Both the position numbers and the translations under genes were made by a program. A stretch of DNA of 64,000 nt from Bacillota bacterium (GTDB taxonomy: Bacteria; Bacillota; Clostridia; Ch29): positions 124,001 through 188,000 of the forward strand of contig JABVCK010000028.1 in the NCBI GenBank assembly GCA_013540605.1, written 5' to 3'. Within the stretch, counting starts at the first letter, position 1. Every line of letters begins with the position of its first letter. Shown here one piece after another: positions 36,788 through 46,081 of the stretch. Under the pieces are notes generated by a model, which did no database searches, was not told the DNA's origin, and saw nothing but the letters and a program-made list of their open reading frames with translations.

Positions 36788-38218
36788 TTATAGATCGTAG
36801 TACAGTTTATATTCTATCGGATGAGGAACTCTACTTACCAAAAGCTCATCAGCCCTTATTTTTTCCATCTGGTTTTTTATAAGCTCCGGTGTGAACACTC
36901 CCCCCTCAAGAAGGAAGGCATGGTCCTTCTCCAGGCAATCCGCGGCTTCCCACAGGGACTTCGGCAGGGCTTTAATTCTTCCCTTCTGTTCCTCATCAAG
37001 GGCGTATACATTAACATCATAGGGGCCAAACCCCTCTGCCACCGGGTCAATTTTATTGTTTATCCCGTCAAGGGCAGCCATAACCAGGGCGGAATATGCA
37101 AGGTACGGGTTGCAGGCAGCGTCCAAGGGCCTGAACTCAAACCTTTTATCCTCCGGGCTTGTGGCATAACCCGGTATCCGGATTACGGAACTCCTGTTGG
37201 CAGTACCAAAGCAAATGCTAACCGGCGCCTCATATCCGGGCACCAGCCTCTTGTATGAATTTGTGCTGGGGTTTGTGAAGGCCATCATGGCAGGAGAGTG
37301 TTTGAGAATACCCCCTATTGCATAGAGGGCGGTTTCACTAAGGCAGGAGTATCCATTTTCATCGTAAAAGACGGGTTTCCCCTCTTTGAAAAATTGCATA
37401 TGTACATGCATACCATTTCCCGCCTCACCATAGAAGGGTTTGGGCATAAAAGTTACTGTTTTCCCGTTGGCCATGGCCGTATTCTTGACTATGTATTTTA
37501 GGAGCAGCGTCCTGTCTCCGCTTTCCCTCAACCCGCTAAAGCACAGCTCGATCTCCACCTGCCCCGGACCGCCGTTTTCGCTGTGGTGATACTTTACCGG
37601 GACACCGTGTTTCAACAGCTTTGTTACCATTTCATTTCTGAGATTGTAGCTCGAATCATGCGGAATATCAGCATGATATCCTCCGTGGTGCATCACCTTA
37701 TACCCGGGGTTTCTGCCGTCTTTGTTTGCGGTATTCCACTCTGCCTGTTGAGAATCAATCATTACCTCCATATGCTGCGGCGAAATGTCAAAGGAGAAAT
37801 GGTCGAGTATGTAGAACTCGAATTCCGGGCCCAGCAGTCCTTTGTCGGCTATACCCGTTTCTGCCATGTATTTCTCCGCCTTTTCCGCCACAAACCTCGG
37901 GTCTCCACCAAACCGCTTACGCCCGCCCGCAAGCGTATAGATGTCGCCTATCATGACCAGGGTGGGTTCCTCGGCAAAGGGGTCGGTAAACGCAGTGCGT
38001 ATATCGGGTATGAAAACCATGTCGGACTTTTCTACGCTGAGAAACCCGTAGCTTGACCCATCAAAACCGATCCCCTTTTCAAGGGTTTCCTCCGTAAAGG
38101 TACCCGAAGGAATTGTCAGGTGGTGCCACCTTCCTGCAAGGTCCGCGATTTTAAAGTCGATGAACCTGATACCCTCCTTTTCACAAAACGCAGCCACCTC
38201 TTTGCAACTGTTGAACAT
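36788..38218 (-). CDS. glnA: Glutamine synthetase, type I-like
   Basis: Makes glutamine from glutamate, ammonia and ATP. From ATG 38218 (MFNSCKEVAAFC, after GGAGGGG) the protein has 476 residues. Seen: beta-grasp IRFIDFKIADLAGRWHH, the GFDGSSYGF loop, metal ligands in GPEFEFYILD and GGPGQVEIEL, the ammonia/ATP loop NGMHVHMQFFKEGKP, NSYKRLVPGYEAPV and RFEFRPLDAACNPYLAYSAL. I see no clear NLY-type adenylylation site. An Lrp/AsnC gene sits 35 bp upstream on the same strand and may control it. Confidence 0.93.
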   Translation of the reverse strand: MFNSCKEVAAFCEKEGIRFIDFKIADLAGRWHHLTIPSGTFTEETLEKGIGFDGSSYGFLSVEKSDMVFIPDIRTAFTDPFAEEPTLVMIGDIYTLAGGRKRFGGDPRFVAEKAEKYMAETGIADKGLLGPEFEFYILDHFSFDISPQHMEVMIDSQQAEWNTANKDGRNPGYKVMHHGGYHADIPHDSSYNLRNEMVTKLLKHGVPVKYHHSENGGPGQVEIELCFSGLRESGDRTLLLKYIVKNTAMANGKTVTFMPKPFYGEAGNGMHVHMQFFKEGKPVFYDENGYSCLSETALYAIGGILKHSPAMMAFTNPSTNSYKRLVPGYEAPVSICFGTANRSSVIRIPGYATSPEDKRFEFRPLDAACNPYLAYSALVMAALDGINNKIDPVAEGFGPYDVNVYALDEEQKGRIKALPKSLWEAADCLEKDHAFLLEGGVFTPELIKNQMEKIRADELLVSRVPHPIEYKLYYDL

Positions 38219-38253
38219 AAAAATCCCCCCTCCAGTTATTCTTATATTCACAC

Positions 38254-38688
38254 TTATAATTCAACCCATGTGGTCTCCTTTGCTGTCGACAGGACCATGT
38301 AAGTGTATGTGTTCGGAGCCACGTGGTTTATCCTGTCGATAAGGTGCTCAAGCTCTTTCGTGTTCTTGGTCTTTACCTTGATGAGAAAACAGGTGTTGCC
38401 GGTAACCTTATGGCATTCCTGGACCTGGGGTATCGCGGAAATCATCTCCGCCATTTCAGCAATCGGCTTGTTTCCTACCGGTACCGATATAAAGGCGGTT
38501 ATGTCCATACCAACCTTTTCCGCATCGATAATAGCGGTATAGCCCTTGATAATCCCCTCCTGTTCCAGCTTTTTTACCCTTTCAGCAGTCGCCGACGTAG
38601 ACAGCCCGATTATCCTGCCAAGCTCGGCAATGCTTAGCTTGCCATTCTTCTGGAGTTCTCCTATTATACTTTTGTCTAAGCCATCCAT
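38254..38688 (-). CDS. Lrp/AsnC-family transcriptional regulator
   Basis: The 144-residue protein starts at ATG 38688 (MDGLDKSIIGELQ) after AGAGGATG. The N-terminal winged helix (LSIAELGRIIGLSTSATAER, then VKKLEQEGIIKGYTAIID) is followed by the ligand-binding RAM domain (DITAFISVPVG, VQECHKVTGNTCFLIKVK). It probably senses an amino acid and acts on glnA and the liv operon downstream (inferred). B. subtilis has an AsnC-type gene, yezC, at the corresponding place beside the pur operon. Confidence 0.92.
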   Translation of the reverse strand: MDGLDKSIIGELQKNGKLSIAELGRIIGLSTSATAERVKKLEQEGIIKGYTAIIDAEKVGMDITAFISVPVGNKPIAEMAEMISAIPQVQECHKVTGNTCFLIKVKTKNTKELEHLIDRINHVAPNTYTYMVLSTAKETTWVEL

Positions 38689-38892
38689 AATGCACATCCT
38701 CTTCCATAATATTCTAACATCATTTTATAACACATGTCCCCCTAAACACAAGTGCATTTTACGGTTTTTAGCTGTTTTCATAGTCAATTTTGCTGATATT
38801 TCAGGATTATACCGTTAATTTTTAGTGTTTTCCCCATAATGCGAGAATCAAAAGCAGCCCATCGTTGATTGAGTACGGGCTGCCAATCCGAA

Positions 38893-38947
38893 CACGGAAC
38901 ACGGGGACGGGACGGGACACGGGGACGGGATACGGGGACAGGTATCC
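38893..38947. repeat. Family A repeat cluster, last unit with GGATAC/GTATCC arms
   Basis: Three tandem cores (acggggacgg) with different left arms (ggaacac, gggacac, gggatac). Only the last has both arms: ggatac (38928-38933), ggggacag, gtatcc (38942-38947). It is another arm sequence with both sides changed. Confidence 0.7.
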
Positions 38948-38949
38948 GA

Positions 38950-39066
38950 TGTTACAGTTTCTAGTTCCCGGTTATCAGTTCTCAGCCTCCAGGGTTAGTC
39001 TTGCAGGCTTTTTCCCTTAAGCTTTACCCTATGTACTGGCAACTGGTAACTGGCATCTGATAACTG
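38950..39066. repeat. Heptamer-word repeat island (family B)
   Basis: Words such as CAGTTTCTAGTTCCC GGTTAT CAGTTCTCAG are followed by a core variant (taagctttaccct) and ACTGGCA ACTGGTA ACTGGCA TCTGATA ACTGATT. It ends at the stop of the dehydrogenase gene (39070). Confidence 0.7.
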
Positions 39067-39069
39067 ATT

Positions 39070-40038
39070 TTAATACTGACGGCCATAATCTATCACATTT
39101 ATCATTTTTTCCCTTTCACCTTTTCCGAAGCTTTCCAGGTTGGTTATGAATATATCCATCAGCCTATCCATATAGTGAGGTGTAGGTCCTGCTATATGGG
39201 GAGTTAGGATCACGTTCTCCATTCCCCACAGGGGACTGTCCTCGGGCAGGGGTTCCTTCTCGAACACATCCAAAGCGGCACCTGCTATCCGTCCTTCCTT
39301 CAGCGTTTTAACCATAGCCGCCTCGTCTACCACGTCTCCCCTTGCTATGTTTATGAACCAAGCTGTTTTCTTCATCTTTTTGAACTGCTCTTCGCCTATC
39401 ATTTTGTAGGTGTCATCGGTCAGAGGAACCAGGGTAACTACGAAATCACTCTGTTCGAGAAGGGTATCCAGTTGTTCTGTTCCATAGACCTCATCAAAGT
39501 TCTCAACCGGTTCAACCGTATTCTTAACGCCAATGATTCTTACATCAAAGGCCTTGAGTTTCCTCGCAATTTCCCGGGCTACAGCCCCAACCCCAATGAA
39601 ACCTACGGTTTTACCATAGAGTTCGTCGATCTTGACAGGGTCCCACTTCCTGTTCTTCTGGGCTTCTACATAGTGAGCGGACCTTCGCACTATCATCAGC
39701 AGGAGGCCCATTGCGTATTCGGACATCTGTATCCTATGTACGCCCCTGGCATTGGTAAGTATGATACCCCTGTCCTCCAGGTATTTAAGGGGCAGGTGGT
39801 TGATACCTGAAAATACGCATTGTATCCATTTAAGGTTTTCCATCTCATCGAAATCTTCCACCTTGGCTTCCAGCTTATTGAATAATAGCACCTCTGCTTC
39901 CTTCAGAAACCGTTTTTCCTCTCCGGTGGCATTATCAAACTCTTTAATCTTCACAACCTCGATCCCGTCGCCGAATTTCTCTTTGATCCTTGCCATCAGA
40001 TTATCGTCCAGAGTGTAAGTGCTTACAATCTTTATCAT
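39070..40038 (-). CDS. D-isomer-specific 2-hydroxyacid dehydrogenase
   Basis: The 322-residue NAD(P)-dependent oxidoreductase starts at ATG 40038 (MIKIVSTYTL) after GGGAGGG. The Rossmann motif is GFIGVGAVAREIARKL. The catalytic Arg is in INIARGDVVDE, Glu in DVFEKEPLPEDSPLW and His in LTPHIAGPTPHY. The substrate (hydroxypyruvate, 2-ketoacid or other) cannot be told. The downstream part of its region is occupied by repeats. Confidence 0.9.
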   Translation of the reverse strand: MIKIVSTYTLDDNLMARIKEKFGDGIEVVKIKEFDNATGEEKRFLKEAEVLLFNKLEAKVEDFDEMENLKWIQCVFSGINHLPLKYLEDRGIILTNARGVHRIQMSEYAMGLLLMIVRRSAHYVEAQKNRKWDPVKIDELYGKTVGFIGVGAVAREIARKLKAFDVRIIGVKNTVEPVENFDEVYGTEQLDTLLEQSDFVVTLVPLTDDTYKMIGEEQFKKMKKTAWFINIARGDVVDEAAMVKTLKEGRIAGAALDVFEKEPLPEDSPLWGMENVILTPHIAGPTPHYMDRLMDIFITNLESFGKGEREKMINVIDYGRQY

Positions 40039-40128
40039 AGATTTCCCTCCCGAATAGTTTTGCATTTATACTTTACCTTATATTTATACACTTTGCAACT
40101 TCAATCCAAACATTGCCAAGCCATTAAC

Positions 40129-40455
40129 TTATTCCGGCTTATACTCCCCTCCGGCGTCATAACCCTTCTCCAGCCTGTCGAGTATCAGGTTGTACCCATC
40201 GGCCCCATAGTTAATACACCGGTTCACCCTGCTGATGGTGGCAGAGCTTGCCCCTGTCGCCTCCACAATCTCGTTATAGGTCTTGCCTCTGCGAAGCATA
40301 CGCGCTACCTGAAACCTTTGGGCCAAAGCCTTCAATTCAGTTATTGTGCAGACATCTTCAAAGAACATGTAGCACTCTTCAATCGTTCGAAGCTGCAAAA
40401 TCGCTTTGAATAAATGATCGGTTTCTGTATCCTTTAATTTCGGGTTAACGGTCAT
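40129..40455 (-). CDS. yerC: YerC/YecD-type TrpR-family regulator
   Basis: The 108-residue protein has a TrpR-like helix-turn-helix: CTITELKALAQRFQVARML, then GKTYNEIVEATGASSATISR followed by VNRCINYGADGY. This group is annotated as YerC/YecD, and its effector is unproven. In B. subtilis yerC lies between purD and pcrA, as here, which supports the orthology. ATG 40455 follows GGGAGAG. Confidence 0.9.
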   Translation of the reverse strand: MTVNPKLKDTETDHLFKAILQLRTIEECYMFFEDVCTITELKALAQRFQVARMLRRGKTYNEIVEATGASSATISRVNRCINYGADGYNLILDRLEKGYDAGGEYKPE

Positions 40456-40614
40456 TTGCCATCTCTCCCTCTTCCTAATTCTATATTATGATTATAACCC
40501 AAATCTCCTCCTACTTTAACACTTTTGTTTGATAAACTTTTGAGACAAGTTTACAGGAATACTAATTGATAAGCAGCAAAAACTAATATTAATTCAGAAT
40601 AGGGAGATGAGGAC

Positions 40615-40830
40615 ATGACAGAAAGCAGAAAGGACAAATACGGCGAATACGGCAGGCTTCCGGATAATATTTTTGAAACGTACAATGCAGGAATGTACCC
40701 CGCAACTTACAGGACAACAAATGCGCTGATCTTCCCGGATAGGCTCGTTGCCGGCGAGGAAGTGTTAAGCGGGGAACAGCTGTCGCAGCCCACCGAGGAT
40801 GAGGAACAGAAAATACAAAAAAAGGAATAA
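40615..40830 (+). CDS. 71-residue hydrophilic protein of unknown function
   Basis: ATG 40615 follows AGGGAGATGAGGAC. The sequence is charged at both ends (ESRKDKYGEYGRLPDNIFET at the front, EDEEQKIQKKE at the tail), with a middle part YNAGMYPATYRTTNALIFPD. No cysteines, membrane segment or known motif are present. It is divergent from yerC across a 160-bp gap. Confidence 0.6.
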   Translation: MTESRKDKYGEYGRLPDNIFETYNAGMYPATYRTTNALIFPDRLVAGEEVLSGEQLSQPTEDEEQKIQKKE

Positions 40831-40933
40831 TATCAAAAAAAATAAGACATTCTATTAATATAAGGGGATGCACCATAATCAAAAGGGACATGCCATCGGG
40901 GACATTCCGCGGCAAGGAATACATCGGGAATAT

Positions 40934-41052
40934 CCCGACCAGTACCAGTTATCAGATGACAGTGGCTAGTGACCAGTGGCCAGTGGCTAGTGACCAGTGG
41001 CCAGTGGCTAGGACCTGTGATCTGTCGACTGCGATCTATATCTACGAAGTAC
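40934..41052. repeat. Heptamer-word repeat island (family B)
   Basis: CAGTGGC TAGTGAC CAGTGGC CAGTGGC TAGTGAC CAGTGGC CAGTGGC TAGGACC, then CTGTGAT CTGTCGA CTGCGAT words. It is one of the cleanest 7-bp registers in the window. A diverged family A fragment (gtgtccccttt, twice) follows at 41066-41101. Confidence 0.85.
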
Positions 41053-41137
41053 GAACTAACAGCAGTGTGTCCCCTTTCCGCTAAAGGTGTGTCCCCTTTT
41101 GACAATCTGATAAACACTTGAAAAAGGAGGTAAAACC

Positions 41138-41329
41138 TTGACCACATTTCATCTGATCCACGTGGTTGTCGGAGCCGTATTAGCGGGCGTAAATTTCTGG
41201 AATATGTTTGACCCGACAACCAGGGCGTACCTGAACGCTATAATCGGACTAGTAGTGCTGGTGTACAATGCATATTATCTATTCGGCAGAGACAACGTGG
41301 ATGTAAGAAACAAAGAATCAGGTTCCTAG
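41138..41329 (+). CDS. 63-residue protein with two membrane helices
   Basis: A TTG start at 41138 follows AAAAAGGAGG. The sequence has two hydrophobic helices (LIHVVVGAVLAGVNFW and LNAIIGLVVLVYNAYYLFG) separated by a short loop NMFDPTTRAY, then a polar tail. This is a hairpin membrane protein of unknown function. Its stop codon lies in the stem of a strong terminator. Confidence 0.7.
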   Translation: MTTFHLIHVVVGAVLAGVNFWNMFDPTTRAYLNAIIGLVVLVYNAYYLFGRDNVDVRNKESGS

Positions 41330-41348
41330 GAACCTGATTCTTTGTTTC
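41307..41348. terminator. 20-bp perfect hairpin, bidirectional terminator for the small membrane protein and purD
   Basis: GAAACAAAGAATCAGGTTCC, a 2-nt centre, then the exact complement. The outer stem is T-rich on both strands (TTTGTTTC), which suits termination in either direction. purD ends 44 bp away on the opposite strand. Confidence 0.8.
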
Positions 41349-41391
41349 ACCATACACTCTGGTCACTAGCCACTGATTACTGTCCACTATT

Positions 41392-42645
41392 TTATCCCGC
41401 TATATCCTTCCTATACTGGGCGCCCTTAAACTGTATCCTTTCAACAGCTCCATAGGCTTTTTCCCTTGCCTGCTGCTTGCTGTCACCCATGGCAGTGACC
41501 CCCAGTACCCTTCCGCCGTTAGTATAGAATATTCCGCTATCCTGCTTTGTACCCGCATGAAACACATAAACATCTTCTTCCTGAGGCCCTTCCAGGCCCT
41601 GTATTATTTCACCCTTTTTATAGTCTGACGGGTATCCGGCCGAAGCCATTACAACACAAACACTGGCCCTGCTCGCCCACTCTATTTCTATATCCTTCAG
41701 GGTTCTTTCGGTCACTGCGTTCATCACCTCAACGAGGTCGTTCTTGAGCCTAGGCAGTATGACCTGCGTTTCCGGGTCACCGAAGCGGCAGTTGAACTCA
41801 AGAACCTTGATGCCATCACCCGTAGCCATCAGGCCGAAATACAGGACCCCTCTATAGTCGATTCCTTCTTTCCTCATCGCATCTAATACCAGAGCCATTA
41901 TCTGCTCCCGGAATTCCCTATCTATCTCCGGGGTATAAATATCGTTCGGAGAAAAGGTTCCCATTCCCCCGGTATTGGGTCCCTTGTCATCGTCAAAAAT
42001 CCTCTTATAATCCCTGGCGCTTTCCATAGGTACAATCGTTTGACCGTCTACAAAGCACAGCATGGTCATTTCGGTGCCCTCCAGGAACTCTTCAATCAGC
42101 ACCTTATCCCCCGCACTGCCGAACCTGCGCTCCACCATTATTTCCCGAAGTCCCTGCTCCGCTTCGTCCCTATCCTTAGCGATTATTACGCCCTTCCCCG
42201 CGGCAAGCCCATCGGCCTTGATGACAACGGGAAACCCGAATATGCCAATATTCTCCAGGGCATCCTCAAAGTCTTCAAATACACGGAAATCGCCCGTGGG
42301 AATATTATGTTTTTTCATGAAGCTCTTTGCAAACACCTTGCTGCCTTCCAGCATCGCTGCCCTGCCGCCGGGTCCGAACACCTTCAGGCCTCTTTTATTG
42401 AACTCATCGGCAATCCCTGCCACAAGAGGCGCTTCAGGCCCAACAACGGTAAGGTCTATACCCTTCTGCTGGGCAAAATCCGCCAGGCCAAATACGTCTG
42501 TATCTCCTATTTCCACACATTCGGCCATACCGGAAATGCCCCCGTTTCCGGGTGCGGCATAAATCTTTTCAACCAGGGGGCTTTGGCTTATCTTCCAAAC
42601 GAGGGCGTGCTCCCGCCCACCTCCTCCTACAACAAGAACCTTCAT
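41392..42645 (-). CDS. purD: Phosphoribosylamine-glycine ligase
   Basis: The 417-residue ATP-grasp enzyme catalyses step 2 of IMP synthesis. Seen: MKVLVVGGGGREHALVWKI, PLVAGIADEFNKRGLKVFGP, the ATP-grasp loop DGLAAGKGV, EGTEMTMLCFVDG, and NTGGMGTFSP with the final NCRFGDPETQVILPRL. It is last of the pur operon, separated from purH by a 223-bp repeat island. Confidence 0.96.
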   Translation of the reverse strand: MKVLVVGGGGREHALVWKISQSPLVEKIYAAPGNGGISGMAECVEIGDTDVFGLADFAQQKGIDLTVVGPEAPLVAGIADEFNKRGLKVFGPGGRAAMLEGSKVFAKSFMKKHNIPTGDFRVFEDFEDALENIGIFGFPVVIKADGLAAGKGVIIAKDRDEAEQGLREIMVERRFGSAGDKVLIEEFLEGTEMTMLCFVDGQTIVPMESARDYKRIFDDDKGPNTGGMGTFSPNDIYTPEIDREFREQIMALVLDAMRKEGIDYRGVLYFGLMATGDGIKVLEFNCRFGDPETQVILPRLKNDLVEVMNAVTERTLKDIEIEWASRASVCVVMASAGYPSDYKKGEIIQGLEGPQEEDVYVFHAGTKQDSGIFYTNGGRVLGVTAMGDSKQQAREKAYGAVERIQFKGAQYRKDIAG

Positions 42646-42659
42646 TCCTACACCCCTTT

Positions 42660-42868
42660 CATCAGTGGTCAGTGGCCAGTGGTCAGTAATGTCAAAAATT
42701 GGAAAGTCAACAGTTGCCAGTTATCAGATGCCAGTTGCCAGCTATCAGTTGTCAGAATAAAGACTTCAGAGGCTTACCCTGATGCCTGTGATCTGTGATC
42801 TGTGATCTAAGGTCTATTATCTAGCACCTGTGATCTACGAACTACCAACTACCAACTGCGAACTAAAA
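42660..42868. repeat. Heptamer-word repeat island (family B) inside the pur operon
   Basis: CAGTGGT CAGTGGC CAGTGGT CAGTAAT, then CAGTTGC CAGTTAT CAGATGC CAGTTGC CAGCTAT CAGTTGT, core aggcttaccct (42770-42780), then CTGTGAT three times, CTAAGGT CTATTAT CTAGCAC CTGTGAT CTACGAA CTACCAA CTACCAA CTGCGAA. It is the longest island and lies between purH and purD, so it should be transcribed. Confidence 0.85.
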
Positions 42869-44413
42869 TTAATGTTTAAAGTGCCGCATCCCGGTGAACA
42901 CCATCGCTATTCCGTGCTCATCGCAGGCCTTGATGGAATCCTCGTCCCTCAGGGACCCCCCGGGCTGGATTATCGCCTTAATGCCGGCCTTCGCCGCTGC
43001 TTCCACGCAGTCTGCAAAGGGGAAGAAGGCGTCCGAAGCCATAACGGCACCCTCAAGGCCGAATCTGGCCTGTTTAATGGAGTTTTCCACAGCCCAGATC
43101 CTGTTGACCTGTCCCGGGCCTATCCCCAGCGTCTGCCCGTTCTTTGCGATTACTATACCGTTGGACTTTATGTGCTTGGATACCTTCCATGCGAACATGA
43201 GGTCCTCCATGGTCTGCCGGTCCGGCTTTGCCTGTGTCACCACCTTCAATTCCTGATCTGCAAGGAGTCTGTCCGCATCCTGTACCAGCAGGCCTCCGTT
43301 TACCTTTTTAATATCCGCCCGGGAACCTGTGTCCTTGCTGCTGATGTTGTCCAATCTAAGTATCCTTATGTTCTTTTTGCTCTTCAGTATCTCAAGGGCA
43401 TCACCGGTATAACCCGGGGCTATTACTATCTCTATGAAGATTTCGTTTATGGCGCCCGCGATATCCCTGTCGATTATGCTGTTTGACGCCACTATGCCGC
43501 CGAATATCGAAACCGGGTCGCACTCAAAGGCCTTTTTCCACGCCTCGAATACCGTATTCCCGACTCCCACCCCGCAGGGGTTGGTATGCTTGACGCCTAT
43601 TACCACCGGTATATTGGGGTCAAACTCCTTCAGCAGCTCCAGCGCGCCGTTTGTATCATTTATATTGTTGAAGGAAAGCTCTTTCCCGTGCAGCTGGACC
43701 GCTTCCGTAAGGGTGCCTGCCCTTTTTCCCACCTCCCGGTAAAAGGCGGCCTTCTGGTGGGGGTTCTCGCCGTACCTGAGGTCCTGTATCTTTTCATATG
43801 TAAGCGTTAGCTGCTGCGGGAATTCTATGCCCAGCCTTTCGTTGAAATACCCGGTTATAAGGGCATCGTAGTGGGCAGTGTGGCTGAAGACCTTCGCACA
43901 AAGCCTGAACTTCAGCTCAGAGGAAATATCCCCGTTCTGCTCAAGCTCTCGGATAACCGTATCATAGTCGGCAGGGTCCACGATAACCGCAACATCCTGG
44001 TAGTTTTTGGCCGCGGCCCTGAGCATGGTGGGGCCGCCGATATCTATGTTCTCTATAGCTTCCTCCAGGGTAACGCCGGGTTTCTGAATGGTCTCCTTGA
44101 AGGGATAAAGGTTTATTACAACCATGTCTATGGGTTTTATGTTCAGCTCGTTGATCTGCCTCATATGCTCCTCATTCTTCCTGATGGCAAGCAGCCCCGC
44201 ATGAATGCTGGGATGCAGGGTCTTAACCCTTCCGTCAAGGCACTCCGGGAATCCCGTCACCTCGGATATGCCTATAACCTCCACACCGTTTTCCTGCAGC
44301 ACCCTGGCGGTACCGCCCGTTGATACAATCTCATAACCATACTTAACAAGCACCCTGGCAAATTCCACTATGCCCGTTTTGTCCGAGACGCTGATCAAAG
44401 CTCTTTTCTTCAT
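42869..44413 (-). CDS. purH: Bifunctional AICAR transformylase / IMP cyclohydrolase
   Basis: The 514-residue protein completes IMP synthesis. The N-terminal MGS-like cyclohydrolase domain (1-200) starts [16 protein letters not shown] and has STGGTARVL and [12 protein letters not shown]. The C-terminal transformylase has [28 protein letters not shown] with the catalytic Lys-His, and the ending [20 protein letters not shown]. It overlaps purN by 4 nt. Confidence 0.96.
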   Translation of the reverse strand: MKKRALISVSDKTGIVEFARVLVKYGYEIVSTGGTARVLQENGVEVIGISEVTGFPECLDGRVKTLHPSIHAGLLAIRKNEEHMRQINELNIKPIDMVVINLYPFKETIQKPGVTLEEAIENIDIGGPTMLRAAAKNYQDVAVIVDPADYDTVIRELEQNGDISSELKFRLCAKVFSHTAHYDALITGYFNERLGIEFPQQLTLTYEKIQDLRYGENPHQKAAFYREVGKRAGTLTEAVQLHGKELSFNNINDTNGALELLKEFDPNIPVVIGVKHTNPCGVGVGNTVFEAWKKAFECDPVSIFGGIVASNSIIDRDIAGAINEIFIEIVIAPGYTGDALEILKSKKNIRILRLDNISSKDTGSRADIKKVNGGLLVQDADRLLADQELKVVTQAKPDRQTMEDLMFAWKVSKHIKSNGIVIAKNGQTLGIGPGQVNRIWAVENSIKQARFGLEGAVMASDAFFPFADCVEAAAKAGIKAIIQPGGSLRDEDSIKACDEHGIAMVFTGMRHFKH

Positions 44414-45051
44414 AGCGCACCTCCATCTTTTATATAAACTCTCCTGCCGTCGATGCAGAGCATTTCATTGCAGAAAAGCCTTACTGCCTCCGGCAGCAGC
44501 CTGTGTTCCACCTCAAGCACTCTCTTAGCAAGGCTTCCCACCGTATCATCCTGGTATACCTTTACCGCTTCCTGCAGTATAATGGGTCCGGTGTCGGCCC
44601 CCTCATCAACAAAATGCACGGTAGCCCCTGTTATTTTCACACCGTACTCCAATACCGCCCTGTGAACCTTCTCCCCGTAATACCCAACACCGCAGAACGA
44701 GGGTATCAGGGAAGGGTGTATGTTGATAATCCTGTTCTGAAACGTCTGTACAAATCCTTTGGACAGTATTTTCATATACCCCGCCAGCACAACGAGGTCA
44801 ATATGCAAATTTTCCAGTTTCTCTATAATGCTGTTGTTATAATCCTCATAGGAGGCAAAGTCCCCCGGATTCAACCACAAACCTTCGATACCCTTAGCCC
44901 TGGCCCTCTCAAGGGCAAAGGCCTCTCTGTTATCCGAGATAACCGTCATAATCTTTGCATTATTTATGTACCCGGATTCTATGCCGTCTATTACCGATTG
45001 GAGGTTGCTTCCCCTGCCGGATGCAAGCACTGCTATTCTTTTGTATTCCAT
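44410..45051 (-). CDS. purN: Phosphoribosylglycinamide formyltransferase
   Basis: The 213-residue formyl-THF-dependent enzyme has the opening [19 protein letters not shown] and the catalytic Asn-His-Asp set in [14 protein letters not shown] and the motif [16 protein letters not shown]. It overlaps purM by 19 nt. Confidence 0.96.
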   Translation of the reverse strand: MEYKRIAVLASGRGSNLQSVIDGIESGYINNAKIMTVISDNREAFALERARAKGIEGLWLNPGDFASYEDYNNSIIEKLENLHIDLVVLAGYMKILSKGFVQTFQNRIINIHPSLIPSFCGVGYYGEKVHRAVLEYGVKITGATVHFVDEGADTGPIILQEAVKVYQDDTVGSLAKRVLEVEHRLLPEAVRLFCNEMLCIDGRRVYIKDGGAL

Positions 45052-46070
45052 AATTCTACTCCTCCGGTACCTGAGAATATCCTTCCAATGACCCTGGGTT
45101 TTTCCTCCCTTAATGCCTCCAGCACCCTGTCCGACTGCTTCGGGGATACTACCATAACCAAACCCATGCCCATGTTGAAGGTCCTGAACATTTCCTCGGT
45201 TTCAACATTGCCGTTTTTCTGAAGGTATCTGAAAACCGCGGGTATTTCCCAGCTTCCGAGTTCAATCCCCGCCGTAAGTCCGCCGGGTATAACCCTTGGG
45301 ATATTGTCAATAAAACCTCCGCCCGTTACATGTACGATGCCCTTTATTTCCGCCGACCGGAGAGCCGCCTTGATCTGATTTACGTATATCCGCGTAGGCT
45401 TCAGAAGTTCCTCCCCCAGCGTACAGCCGAATTCTTCAATATATGAATCCACGTTTAAGCCCATTTTGTTGAATACTATGCTGCGGACCAGGGAGAACCC
45501 GTTGCTGTGCACCCCGGAGGACGGAATCCCGATGATAAGGTCCCCTTCTTCAATCGAGTGCCCGTCTATAATTTGGTCCCTATCCACAACACCCACCGCA
45601 AACCCTGCCATATCATATTCGCCATCGCTGTAAAACCCCGGCATCTCCGCGGTCTCGCCCCCTATAAGGGCACACCCGGCTTCACAGCAGCCGTCGGATA
45701 TTCCCTTGACAATATCAGCCACCTTCTCCGGGTCCAGCCTGCCCGTGGCTATATAGTCCAGGAAGAATAACGGAACTGCACCCATACAGGCTATATCGTT
45801 GACGCACATTGCCACACAGTCAATTCCCACCGTATCGTGCTTGTCCATCATGAACGCAAGCTTGAGCTTTGTTCCTACACCGTCGGTCCCGGATACAAGC
45901 ACAGGCTTTTTGTAGTTTGACAGGTCGGGCTGAAAAGCGCCGCCAAAACCCCCGATTCCTCCCAGCACACCGGGAATACGGGTCCTGGCCACGTGCTCTT
46001 TCATCAGTTCCACAGCCCTTGCTCCGGCATCGATATCCACACCCGAATCCCGGTAAGACAGATTACTCAT
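45033..46070 (-). CDS. purM: Phosphoribosylformylglycinamidine cyclo-ligase (AIR synthetase)
   Basis: The 345-residue protein has YRDSGVDIDAGARAVELM at the N-terminus, the ATP-loop GGFGGAFQPDL, LVSGTDGVGTKLKLA, CVNDIACMGAVPLFFLDY and GGETAEMPGFY. The C-terminal part has HVTGGGFIDNIPRV. It is 11 bp after purF. Confidence 0.96.
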   Translation of the reverse strand: MSNLSYRDSGVDIDAGARAVELMKEHVARTRIPGVLGGIGGFGGAFQPDLSNYKKPVLVSGTDGVGTKLKLAFMMDKHDTVGIDCVAMCVNDIACMGAVPLFFLDYIATGRLDPEKVADIVKGISDGCCEAGCALIGGETAEMPGFYSDGEYDMAGFAVGVVDRDQIIDGHSIEEGDLIIGIPSSGVHSNGFSLVRSIVFNKMGLNVDSYIEEFGCTLGEELLKPTRIYVNQIKAALRSAEIKGIVHVTGGGFIDNIPRVIPGGLTAGIELGSWEIPAVFRYLQKNGNVETEEMFRTFNMGMGLVMVVSPKQSDRVLEALREEKPRVIGRIFSGTGGVELWNTKE

Positions 46071-46081
46071 AGAAAACCTCC

